Positions 1 through 6,257 of a stretch of 13,823 nucleotides of DNA are shown piece by piece (the stretch's first letter is position 1; the number at the start of each line of letters is the position of its first letter). The DNA is from Hyphomicrobiales bacterium (GTDB lineage Bacteria > Pseudomonadota > Alphaproteobacteria > Rhizobiales > OSC116): positions 1 to 13,823 of the forward strand of contig JABSRY010000023.1 in NCBI GenBank assembly GCA_013214985.1, read 5' to 3'. The translations under genes were made by a program, and so were the position numbers. The notes below the pieces were generated by a model, which was not told where the DNA came from, did no database searches, and saw only the letters and a list, made by a program, of their open reading frames with translations.

Positions 1-32
1 ATGCTTTATTCGAGAGTATATATCAAGAATGA

Positions 33-98
33 TTTTTGAGAATAGAATAACTATATTCCACATAGAAATGATTTTCATCATTCTCTTCTTCTCAAAAA
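33..98. repeat. Perfect 10-bp inverted repeat in left non-coding region
   Basis: TTTTTGAGAA (33-42) is mirrored by TTCTCAAAAA (89-98). A further pair, AGAATGAT (26-33) and ATCATTCT (77-84), overlaps it. The right arm also opens a second small dyad, AAAAACG-AC-CGTTTTT (94-109). The sequence is AT-rich, so a short palindrome alone is weak evidence, but the overlapping arms make a folded or protein-bound site plausible. No gene is seen between 1 and 453. A separate CCCTTA-AAAA-TAAGGG hairpin lies at 232-247 and has no T-tract. Confidence 0.45.
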
Positions 99-298
99 CG
101 ACCGTTTTTAATCATGGGGTTTATGACTTCTCCGAAGGAAAATTATCAGATTCAATCGGATTATCGCTTACAAAAGATTTTAGCCAAATGGTGGTATAAA
201 ATTCAAAACGGGCGAACTAAAATCGCTGAAACCCTTAAAAATAAGGGCTAAGGATGAATCGCTACATTAAGAAGTGTCCTTTTATGTAGGAACACCCA

Positions 299-381
299 AT
301 TTCAGGCTGATTTCATATGAATTTCAGCAGAAAAGTCGGTTTTTTAATAAGATTTCAGGCCCGATTTCAGGACATTTCAGG
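299..381 (+). repeat. Cluster of ATTTCAG direct repeats upstream of the lipoprotein gene
   Basis: Five copies of ATTTCAG start at 299, 321, 352, 364 and 374, and a variant ATTTCAT starts at 310. Four of the five are followed by G. Start-to-start distances are 11, 11, 31, 12 and 10, close to one helical turn or about three. The 310-321 part contains the perfect palindrome TTCATATGAA (312-321). Helically phased short direct repeats upstream of a gene usually mean cooperative protein binding, such as regulator boxes or iterons. The cluster ends 72 bp before the lipoprotein start, so a promoter-control role fits. No binding protein can be named. Confidence 0.5.
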
Positions 382-453
382 TGAAATAAAGTAGTTTTGT
401 TTTGTGACTTAAAAGAGAGTGGTAATTACTTTCTATATTAAATGGATAAAACT

Positions 454-672
454 ATGAAAATCAAATTATATATATTAGCAATAGCTGGAATGCTTGTATT
501 AACTGCTTGTGAAACTACTGAAACTCCTGAACCACCTATTGGTCCAAAGTATGAAAAAGAAATACTAGACAACTCAGACATGGAAATGAGTAATCCTAAG
601 TCCCCCAAACCGGGCTGCACATTCCTCAAGCGGGGTCATAGAAATGAAGCTCCTGACGCAAACTGCCAATAA
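454..672 (+). CDS. Small lipoprotein, unknown function
   Basis: A 72-residue protein with a short lysine-containing N-terminus, a hydrophobic stretch and a clear lipobox LTAC, with the lipidated Cys at residue 19. It should be an inner- or outer-membrane-anchored lipoprotein. The mature part is only about 54 residues, begins with an acidic Thr/Glu/Pro-rich tether and ends with a basic tail holding two more cysteines. I chose ATG 454 because GGAT (444-447) sits six bases upstream; an in-frame ATG at 442 would add four residues and has no good ribosome site. The next gene starts 53 bp downstream on the same strand and is also exported, so they may be co-transcribed. I do not recognise the family. 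Size and lipobox recall colicin lysis lipoproteins or entry-exclusion lipoproteins, but there is no specific motif for either. Confidence 0.65.
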   Translation: MKIKLYILAIAGMLVLTACETTETPEPPIGPKYEKEILDNSDMEMSNPKSPKPGCTFLKRGHRNEAPDANCQ

Positions 673-725
673 TGAGAAATATTCAATAATGAATGCTTTA
701 ACACTTCAATTTTAGGATCTTAAAA

Positions 726-1043
726 ATGATTAATATCAACAAAATAATTTTTACAATGGCTATTGCCTTACCACTCATTACAGGAGTAGCAATGGCGGAG
801 AAAAAATCTGGAACAATCAAAGTGGGGGATTTTAAAACTGTTGGCTGTAATAAAAAATGCCAAGATTATGATTTAAAGCGTAAACACAAAGCTAAACCTC
901 CTGCTAAGTCATCTTCATCTGGAATTAACAATAATATATGTACTGGTGTTATAATACGAAAGTGCCCCGATGGAAGTACTGTTTCGTGTACAGAAACATG
1001 TTCAAAGAAGAAAAAGAGCAGGGTGCTTTACAATTTAAAGTAA
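726..1043 (+). CDS. Small secreted basic six-cysteine protein
   Basis: A 105-residue protein with a convincing Sec signal peptide, about residues 1-24, ending AMA before Glu25. The mature domain is very lysine-rich and has exactly six cysteines at 41, 45, 72, 80, 88 and 92, giving CX3C-X26-CX7C-X7-CX3C. The even number and symmetric spacing suggest three disulfides in the periplasm or outside the cell. A Lys/Pro/Ser linker (about 51-66) separates the first CX3C from the rest. AGGAT (714-718) is seven bases before the ATG. It follows the lipoprotein gene in the same direction. The lysine-rich C-terminus lies just before the IS110 region, so an altered C-terminus cannot be excluded. Family not recognised; a secreted effector, bacteriocin-like peptide or adhesin fragment are all guesses. 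Confidence 0.6.
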   Translation: MININKIIFTMAIALPLITGVAMAEKKSGTIKVGDFKTVGCNKKCQDYDLKRKHKAKPPAKSSSSGINNNICTGVIIRKCPDGSTVSCTETCSKKKKSRVLYNLK

Positions 1044-1113
1044 TAGAATTTTATTATCAATAATAGGTGCAATTCAGGTTGAGTGCTAAATCCTTGTCTC
1101 TTAAAAATATGCT

Positions 1114-1250
1114 AATACTGTTCATAGCAGGCGACATCCCGATAAATCCTTGGTGAGTAACACCGTAGCGTAGCATGGGAGTCGCCTGCCAATGCTTTTA
1201 AACCTGAACAGTTGCAAGGGGCAGCTCACTACATCTGACCCCGCAGATCA
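1114..1250 (+). ncRNA. Candidate IS110 bridge RNA
   Basis: The transposase leader contains a strong stem: GCAGGCGAC (1127-1135) pairs with GTCGCCTGC (1181-1189). It extends inward by TCCC (1137-1140) with GGGA (1177-1180) across a bulged A1136, and outward by CAT/ATG (1123-1125, 1192-1194). Inside is a smaller hairpin GGTG-AGTAA-CACC (1152-1164). A second stem, GGGGCAG (1218-1224) with CTG-A-CCCC (1235-1242), also has a single bulged A and a 10-base loop. IS110 recombinases are known to use a structured RNA from the non-coding end whose internal loops pair with target and donor DNA; this is the right place and shape. A weak promoter, TTGAGT-N17-TAAAAA (1079-1107), would start it near 1114. 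Exact ends and guide loops are not determined. Confidence 0.45.
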
Positions 1251-1267
1251 AGGATAGGATACTTATT

Positions 1268-2197
1268 ATGGCACAAAAATATATTGGCGTCGACATAGCC
1301 AAAAATTGGATTGATATATTTTTTCCAGAAACTGGGGAGCATAGAAGAATTGACACTACATCCGCAAAACTACGTTGTTTTGTCAAAGAAACAAAAGGCC
1401 ATGTTGTTGTTTTCGAAGCATCAGGAGGATATGAACGTCCCTTGATGGATATTCTTGATACATTTAGCACAGACTTTTCACGTGTAAACCCGCGCCAGGC
1501 ACGAAATTTTGCACGTGCAACGGGATTATTAGCGAAAACGGATAAAGTTGATGCCCGAATGCTAGCGCGAATGGGGAAAGCTCTCGAGCTTAAACCATCA
1601 AGATTAAAAGAAAAAGCACGTGATCGTCTCACGGATTTAGTATCTCGACGTGATGATTTGGTTAATTGTATAGGACGAGAACGTAATCGACGTGCACAGG
1701 CTAGAGACGGTTGGATTAAACGGCAAATCAACAGTCTTTTGGTCGTGTTAAATAGTCATCTGAAAAAAATAGAAAAAGAAATTAACTCACATATCACCAC
1801 CAATGATAAACTAAAGGATGATTGTGAACGTCTTCAGAGTATTCCTGGTGTAGGGCCGGTTCTGAGCTCTACATTAGTTTCGTCCTTGCCTGAATTGGGA
1901 AAATTGGATAGACGGAAAATTGCTGCACTTGCAGGATTAGCACCACACGCTTGTGATAGTGGGCTTTTTAAAGGCAAAAGAAAAATTTGGGGTGGGCGCT
2001 CAAACGTCAGGAGAACTCTTTACCTGGCTGCATTCATTGCATCTCGTCATGATCCAAAATTTAAGGAATTTCGTGATCGTTTGCAAAAATCAGGTAAGCC
2101 GGTAAAAGTTGCAATAACAGCCTGCGCAAGAAAATTACTTACAATTCTCAACGCCATGGTTAGGGATAAAACGACATATAAAATAGGACATATTTAA
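1268..2197 (+). CDS. IS110-family transposase (DEDD recombinase)
   Basis: A 309-residue protein, near the usual length of the family. The N-terminal RuvC-like DEDD domain is clear: D9 in GVDIAK, E50 in FEASGGYE, and D92 and D95 in KTDKVDA. A charged coiled-coil-like linker (about 110-185) leads to the C-terminal Transposase_20 domain with IPGVGP (192-197), the LAALAGLAP-like block near 219-226 and GGRSNVRRTLY (242-252). S231 in the DSG motif is the likely nucleophilic serine by analogy with IS621. All key residues are present, so the enzyme looks functional. AGGA (1256-1259) lies eight bases before the ATG. It should catalyse RNA-guided excision and insertion together with the upstream structured RNA. 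Confidence 0.93.
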   Translation: MAQKYIGVDIAKNWIDIFFPETGEHRRIDTTSAKLRCFVKETKGHVVVFEASGGYERPLMDILDTFSTDFSRVNPRQARNFARATGLLAKTDKVDARMLARMGKALELKPSRLKEKARDRLTDLVSRRDDLVNCIGRERNRRAQARDGWIKRQINSLLVVLNSHLKKIEKEINSHITTNDKLKDDCERLQSIPGVGPVLSSTLVSSLPELGKLDRRKIAALAGLAPHACDSGLFKGKRKIWGGRSNVRRTLYLAAFIASRHDPKFKEFRDRLQKSGKPVKVAITACARKLLTILNAMVRDKTTYKIGHI

Positions 2198-2266
2198 GAC
2201 AGTTGCTACGTTAACAAAAACAACCATCTAACAGGCGTAGTACCCAACTCGCCCCTTACCTCTTTG

Positions 2267-2608
2267 CTAACGAACTACTAAATCTGGTTTTACTTTTGAT
2301 ATTACATGCGCGGATAATGTAATTTCTTCAAACGCAACACAAGCTTGTATGATTTCAAATAAATTTGAGGCTGTTGGATTACCCTTCTCACTTAATGAAC
2401 GCATAAGGTTTTTATCAATCCTGCCTGTTCGTTTAGCTAACTCTGAAAAACCTATTGTAGCATTAACATAATCACGTAAATGAATACGACCTTCATTAAT
2501 ATCACCTGTAAGCATGGCGTTCACGGCATCCTCAAGAATATTATTAGCAAAATCGGGATTGCGATCTGCAATAGCTTTAAGGCTGTCTTTAAATGATACT
2601 GTTGGCAT
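2267..2608 (-). CDS. HI1420-type antitoxin (HTH, addiction module antidote)
   Basis: A 113-residue protein resembling the addiction-module antidote family typified by HI1420: an N-terminal segment with ALLTGD-like DIN/EG residues (about 33-40), then an XRE-like helix-turn-helix (about 46-90) including GFSELAKRTGRIDKNLMRSL, followed by a short variable tail. It should neutralise the RelE-like toxin encoded just upstream and repress the operon by DNA binding. The toxin stop and this start are separated by 12 bp, and a strong AGGAGA site (2615-2620) sits six bases before the ATG. Toxin-first gene order matches the HI1419/HI1420 and HigBA arrangement. The gene ends at the edge of the IS110 region but still has a complete domain. 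Confidence 0.87.
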   Translation of the reverse strand: MPTVSFKDSLKAIADRNPDFANNILEDAVNAMLTGDINEGRIHLRDYVNATIGFSELAKRTGRIDKNLMRSLSEKGNPTASNLFEIIQACVAFEEITLSAHVISKVKPDLVVR

Positions 2609-2620
2609 AACCCATCTCCT

Positions 2621-2944
2621 TTAATGTAAGTTTTCTTTTTGATATTCTTGCCATAATTCTTTAGCTTTTATAATATCATTGTTTTGGCGCTTTTTTGTCC
2701 CACCACACAGCAAAAGGACAATCCTCTTGCCTTTTTTACCCAAATAAATTCTATATGCTGGGCCGAAAGTAATTTTAATTTCATGAACACCATTACCTAC
2801 TGATTTTAAAGAGCCAGTATTTCCATCCGCAAGTTTACCAAGGGCAATCAAAACTCTTTTTTGTGCCTGACGGTCTATACTCTCAAGCCACTTTTCAAAT
2901 GGACGCTTTCCAGCGTTGGTTTCATAAATTTCAATTTCTATCAT
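2621..2944 (-). CDS. RelE/ParE-superfamily toxin, HI1419 type
   Basis: A 107-residue protein with the hallmark sequence of the HI1419 killer-protein family (phage Gp49-like, RelE fold): a helical FEKWLESIDR start, then the core GNTGSLKSVGNGVHEIKITFGPAYRIYL in overlapping pieces, the strand IVLLLCGG and the K-rich end leading to ELWQEY. Relatives are usually ribosome-dependent mRNA interferases that arrest growth. The family begins near the MIEI methionine, so I use ATG 2944; an in-frame ATG at 2962 adds six residues, and neither start has a clear ribosome site. It is the first gene of a two-gene operon with the antitoxin and has its own promoter-operator upstream (3014-3051). Confidence 0.88.
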   Translation of the reverse strand: MIEIEIYETNAGKRPFEKWLESIDRQAQKRVLIALGKLADGNTGSLKSVGNGVHEIKITFGPAYRIYLGKKGKRIVLLLCGGTKKRQNNDIIKAKELWQEYQKENLH

Positions 2945-3013
2945 TAATATTGAAGGTATCATATAAGATACTTAAAATCAATAGTAGAGTTATTAGTGAT
3001 ATATAAGAGTCGG

Positions 3014-3042
3014 ATTATCATTGGCACTAAAACATATAACAA
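3014..3042 (-). promoter_or_regulatory. Sigma70-like promoter of the toxin-antitoxin operon
   Basis: On the minus strand TTGTTA (3042-3037) and GATAAT (3019-3014) are separated by exactly 17 bp. Transcription would start near 3007, giving a leader of about 60 bases before the toxin ATG at 2944. This is the best promoter match between the LytTR gene and the toxin gene and argues that the TA pair is not merely read through from the regulator. Confidence 0.5.
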
Positions 3043-3051
3043 ACTATGTTT
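3030..3051. promoter_or_regulatory. Candidate TA autoregulation operator
   Basis: The perfect inverted repeat AAACATA-N8-TATGTTT is centred on the predicted -35 box (3037-3042) of the toxin-antitoxin promoter. A two-fold site over the -35 box is where an HTH antitoxin would be expected to repress its own operon. The assignment rests on position and symmetry only. Confidence 0.4.
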
Positions 3052-3160
3052 TTATAACACTATTGGTAATTCTGTTGAATGGTCGTTTTGACCTTATTGA
3101 CTATAAGCTCCAAATCTTAACACACTAGACAATAACGCTCACTCAGAAATAAATGGGAAT

Positions 3161-3946
3161 TTACCCTAGAAACGCCTTGAATTCGATAAGGCGGGATTGG
3201 CTGACATTCAGAATTCTACCGTCCACCAAGAGCACTTGTCCACTTGAGCCATTGGTTTCCAATTTTTCGACCGCTGATTTTGCCACCCAATGGGACCTGT
3301 GAATTTGGAACCCCTCTTCTGGTGCAGCCTCGGCAATCGCATCATTCAATCGGATTAGGCACAGCTCTGCTCCCATTTCAGTTGTAACCTCAACATAGTG
3401 ATCCTGTGCGGAAAGCGACAAAATCTTGCGTGCTTCTGGGTGCTTTTCCAGTCGATTAAAAAGGTCAGGTCGAACGTTCTCCAGCATGTCTGCGAGTTCT
3501 GTGTCAGAACGACTGAAAAGAACTGAGAACATAAATATGATTGTCGCACTGGGAAAGCTGTAGGCGAATAATTTGATGTGCCCCGGATATTTTTGGATTG
3601 GGGGTAAAAGCGAAAGGCTGAGCAAGATAACCAAGCCCACAACGATCAGGCCAAAAAGAGCGCTTACAAACGCAATTCTGGATAGGGCAGTCCACTGTTG
3701 AGTTCGGATCAGGGCGTGGGTCCAAAGAGATACAAGGCCAGTCGTAAACACGATCAAAGCCCAATAAATCAAACGAAATCCGTTTGGAAGTGCTTCAAAT
3801 GTTCCAAACGGACCGCTCAAAAAACAAACAACTGTTACTCCAGAAATGACTACCCAGAAAGTATAACCCCTCAGTGAATTGACAGTAGCCCTAGTAGTTA
3901 AACGAATAATTTCTGATACCACGCTCTTATTACCTTCAAATTTCAC
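3161..3946 (-). CDS. Membrane-bound LytTR-family transcriptional regulator
   Basis: A 261-residue protein with four predicted transmembrane helices (about 29-47, 57-77, 91-115 and 123-143), a short helical linker and a C-terminal LytTR DNA-binding domain (about 173-260). The domain shows the usual LSLSAQDHYVEV strand, the R-L-D-A helix, QIHRSHWVAK and a DGRILNVS ending. There is no phosphoreceiver or kinase domain, so signals are presumably sensed in or through the membrane. The only start in this frame is GTG 3946, because an in-frame stop lies at 3974-3976 with no ATG between. It is divergent from the DUF2141/oxygenase operon and is the natural candidate to control it. The GC content is visibly higher than in the plasmid-like flanks. 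Two inverted repeats occupy the shared intergenic region. Confidence 0.85.
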   Translation of the reverse strand: MKFEGNKSVVSEIIRLTTRATVNSLRGYTFWVVISGVTVVCFLSGPFGTFEALPNGFRLIYWALIVFTTGLVSLWTHALIRTQQWTALSRIAFVSALFGLIVVGLVILLSLSLLPPIQKYPGHIKLFAYSFPSATIIFMFSVLFSRSDTELADMLENVRPDLFNRLEKHPEARKILSLSAQDHYVEVTTEMGAELCLIRLNDAIAEAAPEEGFQIHRSHWVAKSAVEKLETNGSSGQVLLVDGRILNVSQSRLIEFKAFLG

Positions 3947-3948
3947 GC

Positions 3949-3980
3949 TTCGTGAGTTCCGTTTACAGAGCTCTCACGAA
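3949..3980. promoter_or_regulatory. Inverted repeat next to the LytTR start codon
   Basis: TTCGTGAG (3949-3956) and CTCACGAA (3973-3980) form a perfect 8-bp dyad with a 16-bp spacer, directly upstream of the GTG start. It could be an autoregulatory operator or a leader hairpin. Its arm length and spacer are nearly the same as those of the second dyad at 4043-4072, though the sequences differ. Confidence 0.4.
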
Positions 3981-4042
3981 TAATATCTTGTAGTTGGCGA
4001 ATTTTCAAGAGGTGCAACATTGATGTTTCCAAAATTCTAGGT

Positions 4043-4072
4043 CAAGTTTGTTTCAGTTTCAACTTAAACTTG
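4043..4072. promoter_or_regulatory. Inverted repeat upstream of the DUF2141 gene
   Basis: CAAGTTT (4043-4049) and AAACTTG (4066-4072) are a perfect 7-bp dyad with a 16-bp spacer, ending nine bases before ATG 4082. It could bind a repressor or the LytTR protein, whose usual targets, however, are paired direct repeats. Because it overlaps the expected ribosome-site region, an RNA hairpin acting on translation is also possible. Confidence 0.35.
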
Positions 4073-4081
4073 GTGAAAAAT

Positions 4082-4519
4082 ATGAAAAACATGAAAAAAC
4101 TAAAATGTCTTCCGGTGGCTATGATCCTTGCGTCTGGTTTTGGTGGCATGGTATTTGCCGATACCCTCACTCTTCGCATCGAAACATCTTCTAATACTGG
4201 AACGTTGCGGGCCGCCGTTTATGATAGTCAGAAATCATTCGATGCTGGTGAAATGGTTACTGGGTCAATTGGCCCTGCAATACAAGGAACCAGTGTAATA
4301 ACCGTCGAAAACCTCAATCCTGGCACGTATGGTATAGCACTTTACCATGACCTAAATGAGAATGAAGAGTTGGATACAAACCTCTTCGGTGCTCCCAACG
4401 AACCTTTTGGGTTTTCTGGCAACCCAAAAATTGGATTTTCGGCCCCTAAGTTTGATGATTTTAAATTTGAGTTTGATGGCGAGCCACAAGACCTCAACAT
4501 AACTTTGAATGGGGGGTGA
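4082..4519 (+). CDS. Secreted DUF2141 protein
   Basis: A 145-residue protein: a Sec signal peptide of about 26 residues ending VFA before Asp27, then one DUF2141 domain filling the rest. Family signs include LRAAVYDS, the PGTYGIALYHDLNENEELDTN block and the GFSGNPKIGFSAPKFDD stretch. The domain is a small beta-sandwich of unknown function found in exported proteins, often near carotenoid or lipid genes; the Asp/Asn/Glu-rich DLNENEELDTN segment could bind a metal such as calcium. Starts at TTG 4070, GTG 4073, ATG 4082 and ATG 4091 are all in frame; I chose ATG 4082, with GGTGA (4072-4076) as a weak ribosome site. The stop ends one base before the oxygenase ATG, so the two are surely translationally linked. 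Confidence 0.85.
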   Translation: MKNMKKLKCLPVAMILASGFGGMVFADTLTLRIETSSNTGTLRAAVYDSQKSFDAGEMVTGSIGPAIQGTSVITVENLNPGTYGIALYHDLNENEELDTNLFGAPNEPFGFSGNPKIGFSAPKFDDFKFEFDGEPQDLNITLNGG

Positions 4520-4520
4520 A

Positions 4521-6038
4521 ATGGATCGTCGTACGTTTACCAAAATGTTAATAGGCCTAATGACAGCATCTGCCTTGCCAACATACCTTCAAGCGAAAAC
4601 CCCTCTTGGTGACCAAGCATCTTTTTTAAGGTCTCTTGAAAAAAAGCCTTGGTTACTCGGATATCTGGGAACTCGGGAAACAGAACTGCATGCAAATCTT
4701 CGTATCGTTTCAGGGTATGTGCCATCTGATCTGCGCGGTCATCTTTTCCGTAACGGTCCAGCGCAACATAACCTTGGCCCCGACCGCTTTGCGCATTGGT
4801 TTGATGCACCGGGGATGGTACAACGATTTACCTTTTCCGACAATAAAATCACCCACTATGGTCGCTTGGTCGAAACGGCTCGGAACGTTGCAGAAACAAA
4901 CGCAGGCCACATCAAATTTTCAGGATTTGGTACACATGGCCATGATTTGACCTCTGGTGGTTCTGCAGATGGCCAAAATACAGGAAACATCAGTCTCATA
5001 AAGCACGCAGGCGAATTGTTGGCCTTGTGGGAAGGCGGATCACCCCATATCATCAACCCAGAAACATTAGAAACAGAAGGACGCAAAAGTTGGTTATCCG
5101 ACACGCAGGGCTTGCCGTTTGGTGCGCACCCGCGCGTGGATCAGGACGGGTCCTTGTGGAACCTCGGTTACTCCGTCAATCCAGCCGCTTTGATTCTCTA
5201 TCACATCTCTGTTGATGGGCAGCTTTTGAAAACCCATGTCCTGCCGCAAACTGCAACGCCGATGGTCCACGACTTTATGATTACCGCTACCAAGATAGTG
5301 ATCATTGCACCACCTTACACCGCATCAAATCCTGCAGGTGACGCATTCGTTGACCTGTTTAAATGGCGAGCAGCCGAACCGACGAAGGTGCTGATCATTG
5401 ATAAAGCTGACTTAACAAATGTTACCCTGATCGATATCGAACCTTTTTGGGTTTTTCATTTTGGCAACGCTTACGATATTGGAACATCGGAAATAGGGTT
5501 TGATTTTGCGTTGCATGATGACCCAAGCTTCATGACAAAAGACGCATTTGCGGCAATGGATGGCAGTTGGGATGGTGGTGCATCCGCCGCGTCGCGTTAT
5601 GTGCAGGCCAGAATAAACTTGAAATCTAAAACTGTTCGTTTGGACAAGGCTCCTGAATTTGGACAAGTGGAATTCATCCAAACCGATGCCCGTGAAAACC
5701 TTTCAAGCCATCGACACGCACTCATGTTGGCCCAACCCGGTGGAGCAAGTGTCTTTGGGTTTAATCGGCTGGTATTGGTTGATAGGAATACCGGAAACGC
5801 GTCCTCCTTTGATGTCGGCGAAACAGAAATCCTTGAAGAGCATTTGATTGTTCCAAAACCGAGAATTGAAAACGAGTTTTGGATAATTGGAACGGCGCTT
5901 GATTGGCAGAAAGGTACGACCAACTTATCCGTCTATGACGGATCGCACCTCTCGGATGGCCCGATAATGAAAGCAGAAATGGACTTAGCTCTTCCACTTG
6001 GTCTGCACGGAACCTTCATTCCAGCGGTTGGGTATTAG
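4521..6038 (+). CDS. Tat-exported carotenoid-oxygenase-family protein (RPE65/CCD fold)
   Basis: A 505-residue protein of the carotenoid cleavage dioxygenase family, non-heme Fe(II) enzymes that cut conjugated double bonds of carotenoids, apocarotenoids or stilbenes. The four iron-binding histidines are in place: H203 (GAHPRVD), H250 (MVHDFM), H313 (VFHFGNA) and H496 (LHGTF). Family blocks GHLFRNGPA near the start and the closing PLGLHGTFIP are present, and the length is normal. The N-terminus DRRTFTKML followed by a hydrophobic stretch to LQA is a twin-arginine signal, so the folded, metal-loaded enzyme is probably exported to the periplasm. ATG 4521 is preferred over ATG 4509: GGGGGG (4511-4516) is four bases upstream, and it puts the RR motif at residues 3-4. 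It forms an operon with the secreted DUF2141 gene and is divergent from a LytTR regulator. The substrate cannot be read from sequence. Confidence 0.9.
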   Translation: MDRRTFTKMLIGLMTASALPTYLQAKTPLGDQASFLRSLEKKPWLLGYLGTRETELHANLRIVSGYVPSDLRGHLFRNGPAQHNLGPDRFAHWFDAPGMVQRFTFSDNKITHYGRLVETARNVAETNAGHIKFSGFGTHGHDLTSGGSADGQNTGNISLIKHAGELLALWEGGSPHIINPETLETEGRKSWLSDTQGLPFGAHPRVDQDGSLWNLGYSVNPAALILYHISVDGQLLKTHVLPQTATPMVHDFMITATKIVIIAPPYTASNPAGDAFVDLFKWRAAEPTKVLIIDKADLTNVTLIDIEPFWVFHFGNAYDIGTSEIGFDFALHDDPSFMTKDAFAAMDGSWDGGASAASRYVQARINLKSKTVRLDKAPEFGQVEFIQTDARENLSSHRHALMLAQPGGASVFGFNRLVLVDRNTGNASSFDVGETEILEEHLIVPKPRIENEFWIIGTALDWQKGTTNLSVYDGSHLSDGPIMKAEMDLALPLGLHGTFIPAVGY

Positions 6039-6088
6039 AAAGATTCTTATTCGTAAAAAGATTTGGCGCTGTCTTAAGTATTCATATA

Positions 6089-6257
6089 GGAGAGTACCAA
6101 AAGCTGTAGAGCAATTAAGCCGCAATTTTTTGTTTATGGGGATTATTGTCAACCGTTTTCATTCCAGGATACCAACTTTCAAATTTGTTTCTAAGGGTTT
6201 TATTAAGAATTCTAACCTTAAACAATAAAAATATGCCCGCACATTTTGGTACTCTTC
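6089..6257. mobile_element. MITE-like element with terminal inverted repeats and TA flanks
   Basis: AGAGTACCAAAA (6091-6102) is perfectly mirrored by TTTTGGTACTCT (6244-6255). Including the neighbouring bases, the arms are GGAGAGTACC and GAAGAGTACC, each flanked outside by TA (6087-6088 and 6258-6259), as expected of a TA target duplication made by IS630/Tc1-mariner-type enzymes. The element is 169 bp and too short for a transposase. A minus-strand reading inside it (to a stop near 6115) has an oddly protein-like tail, KFESWYPGMKTVDNN, and might be the decayed end of a transposase, but I cannot name the family. It lies exactly between the oxygenase gene and the GlxA-type gene. Confidence 0.6.

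Larger units (their letters stand above)
1045..2265 (+). mobile_element. IS110-family insertion sequence (ends not fixed)
   Basis: One transposase gene is preceded by 224 bp and followed by about 70 bp of non-coding DNA. The long structured 5' side and short 3' side fit the IS110 group rather than IS1111, where the long side is at the 3' end. No terminal inverted repeats are apparent, as expected for IS110. The limits given are simply the neighbouring gene ends. Internal matches that may bear on donor-end recognition are ACAGTTGC at 1208-1215 and 2199-2206, GCGTAG at 1168-1173 and 2235-2240, and AAGGGGC at 1216-1222 with its reverse complement at 2251-2257. The element lies between the six-cysteine gene and the antitoxin gene; both look intact. 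Confidence 0.75.

Noticed and set aside
232..247. CCCTTA-AAAA-TAAGGG hairpin as a terminator
   Set aside because: No T-run follows and no gene ends before it.
438..629. Minus-strand open frame over the lipoprotein gene
   Set aside because: The plus strand has a signal peptide with lipobox and a ribosome site; the minus reading has neither.
1198..1731. 177-residue open frame on the minus strand
   Set aside because: Arginine/serine-rich shadow of the IS110 transposase gene and its leader.
5998..6228. Small plus-strand open frame running from the oxygenase end into the MITE-like element
   Set aside because: Overlaps the oxygenase 3' end in another frame, low-complexity basic composition, no ribosome site.
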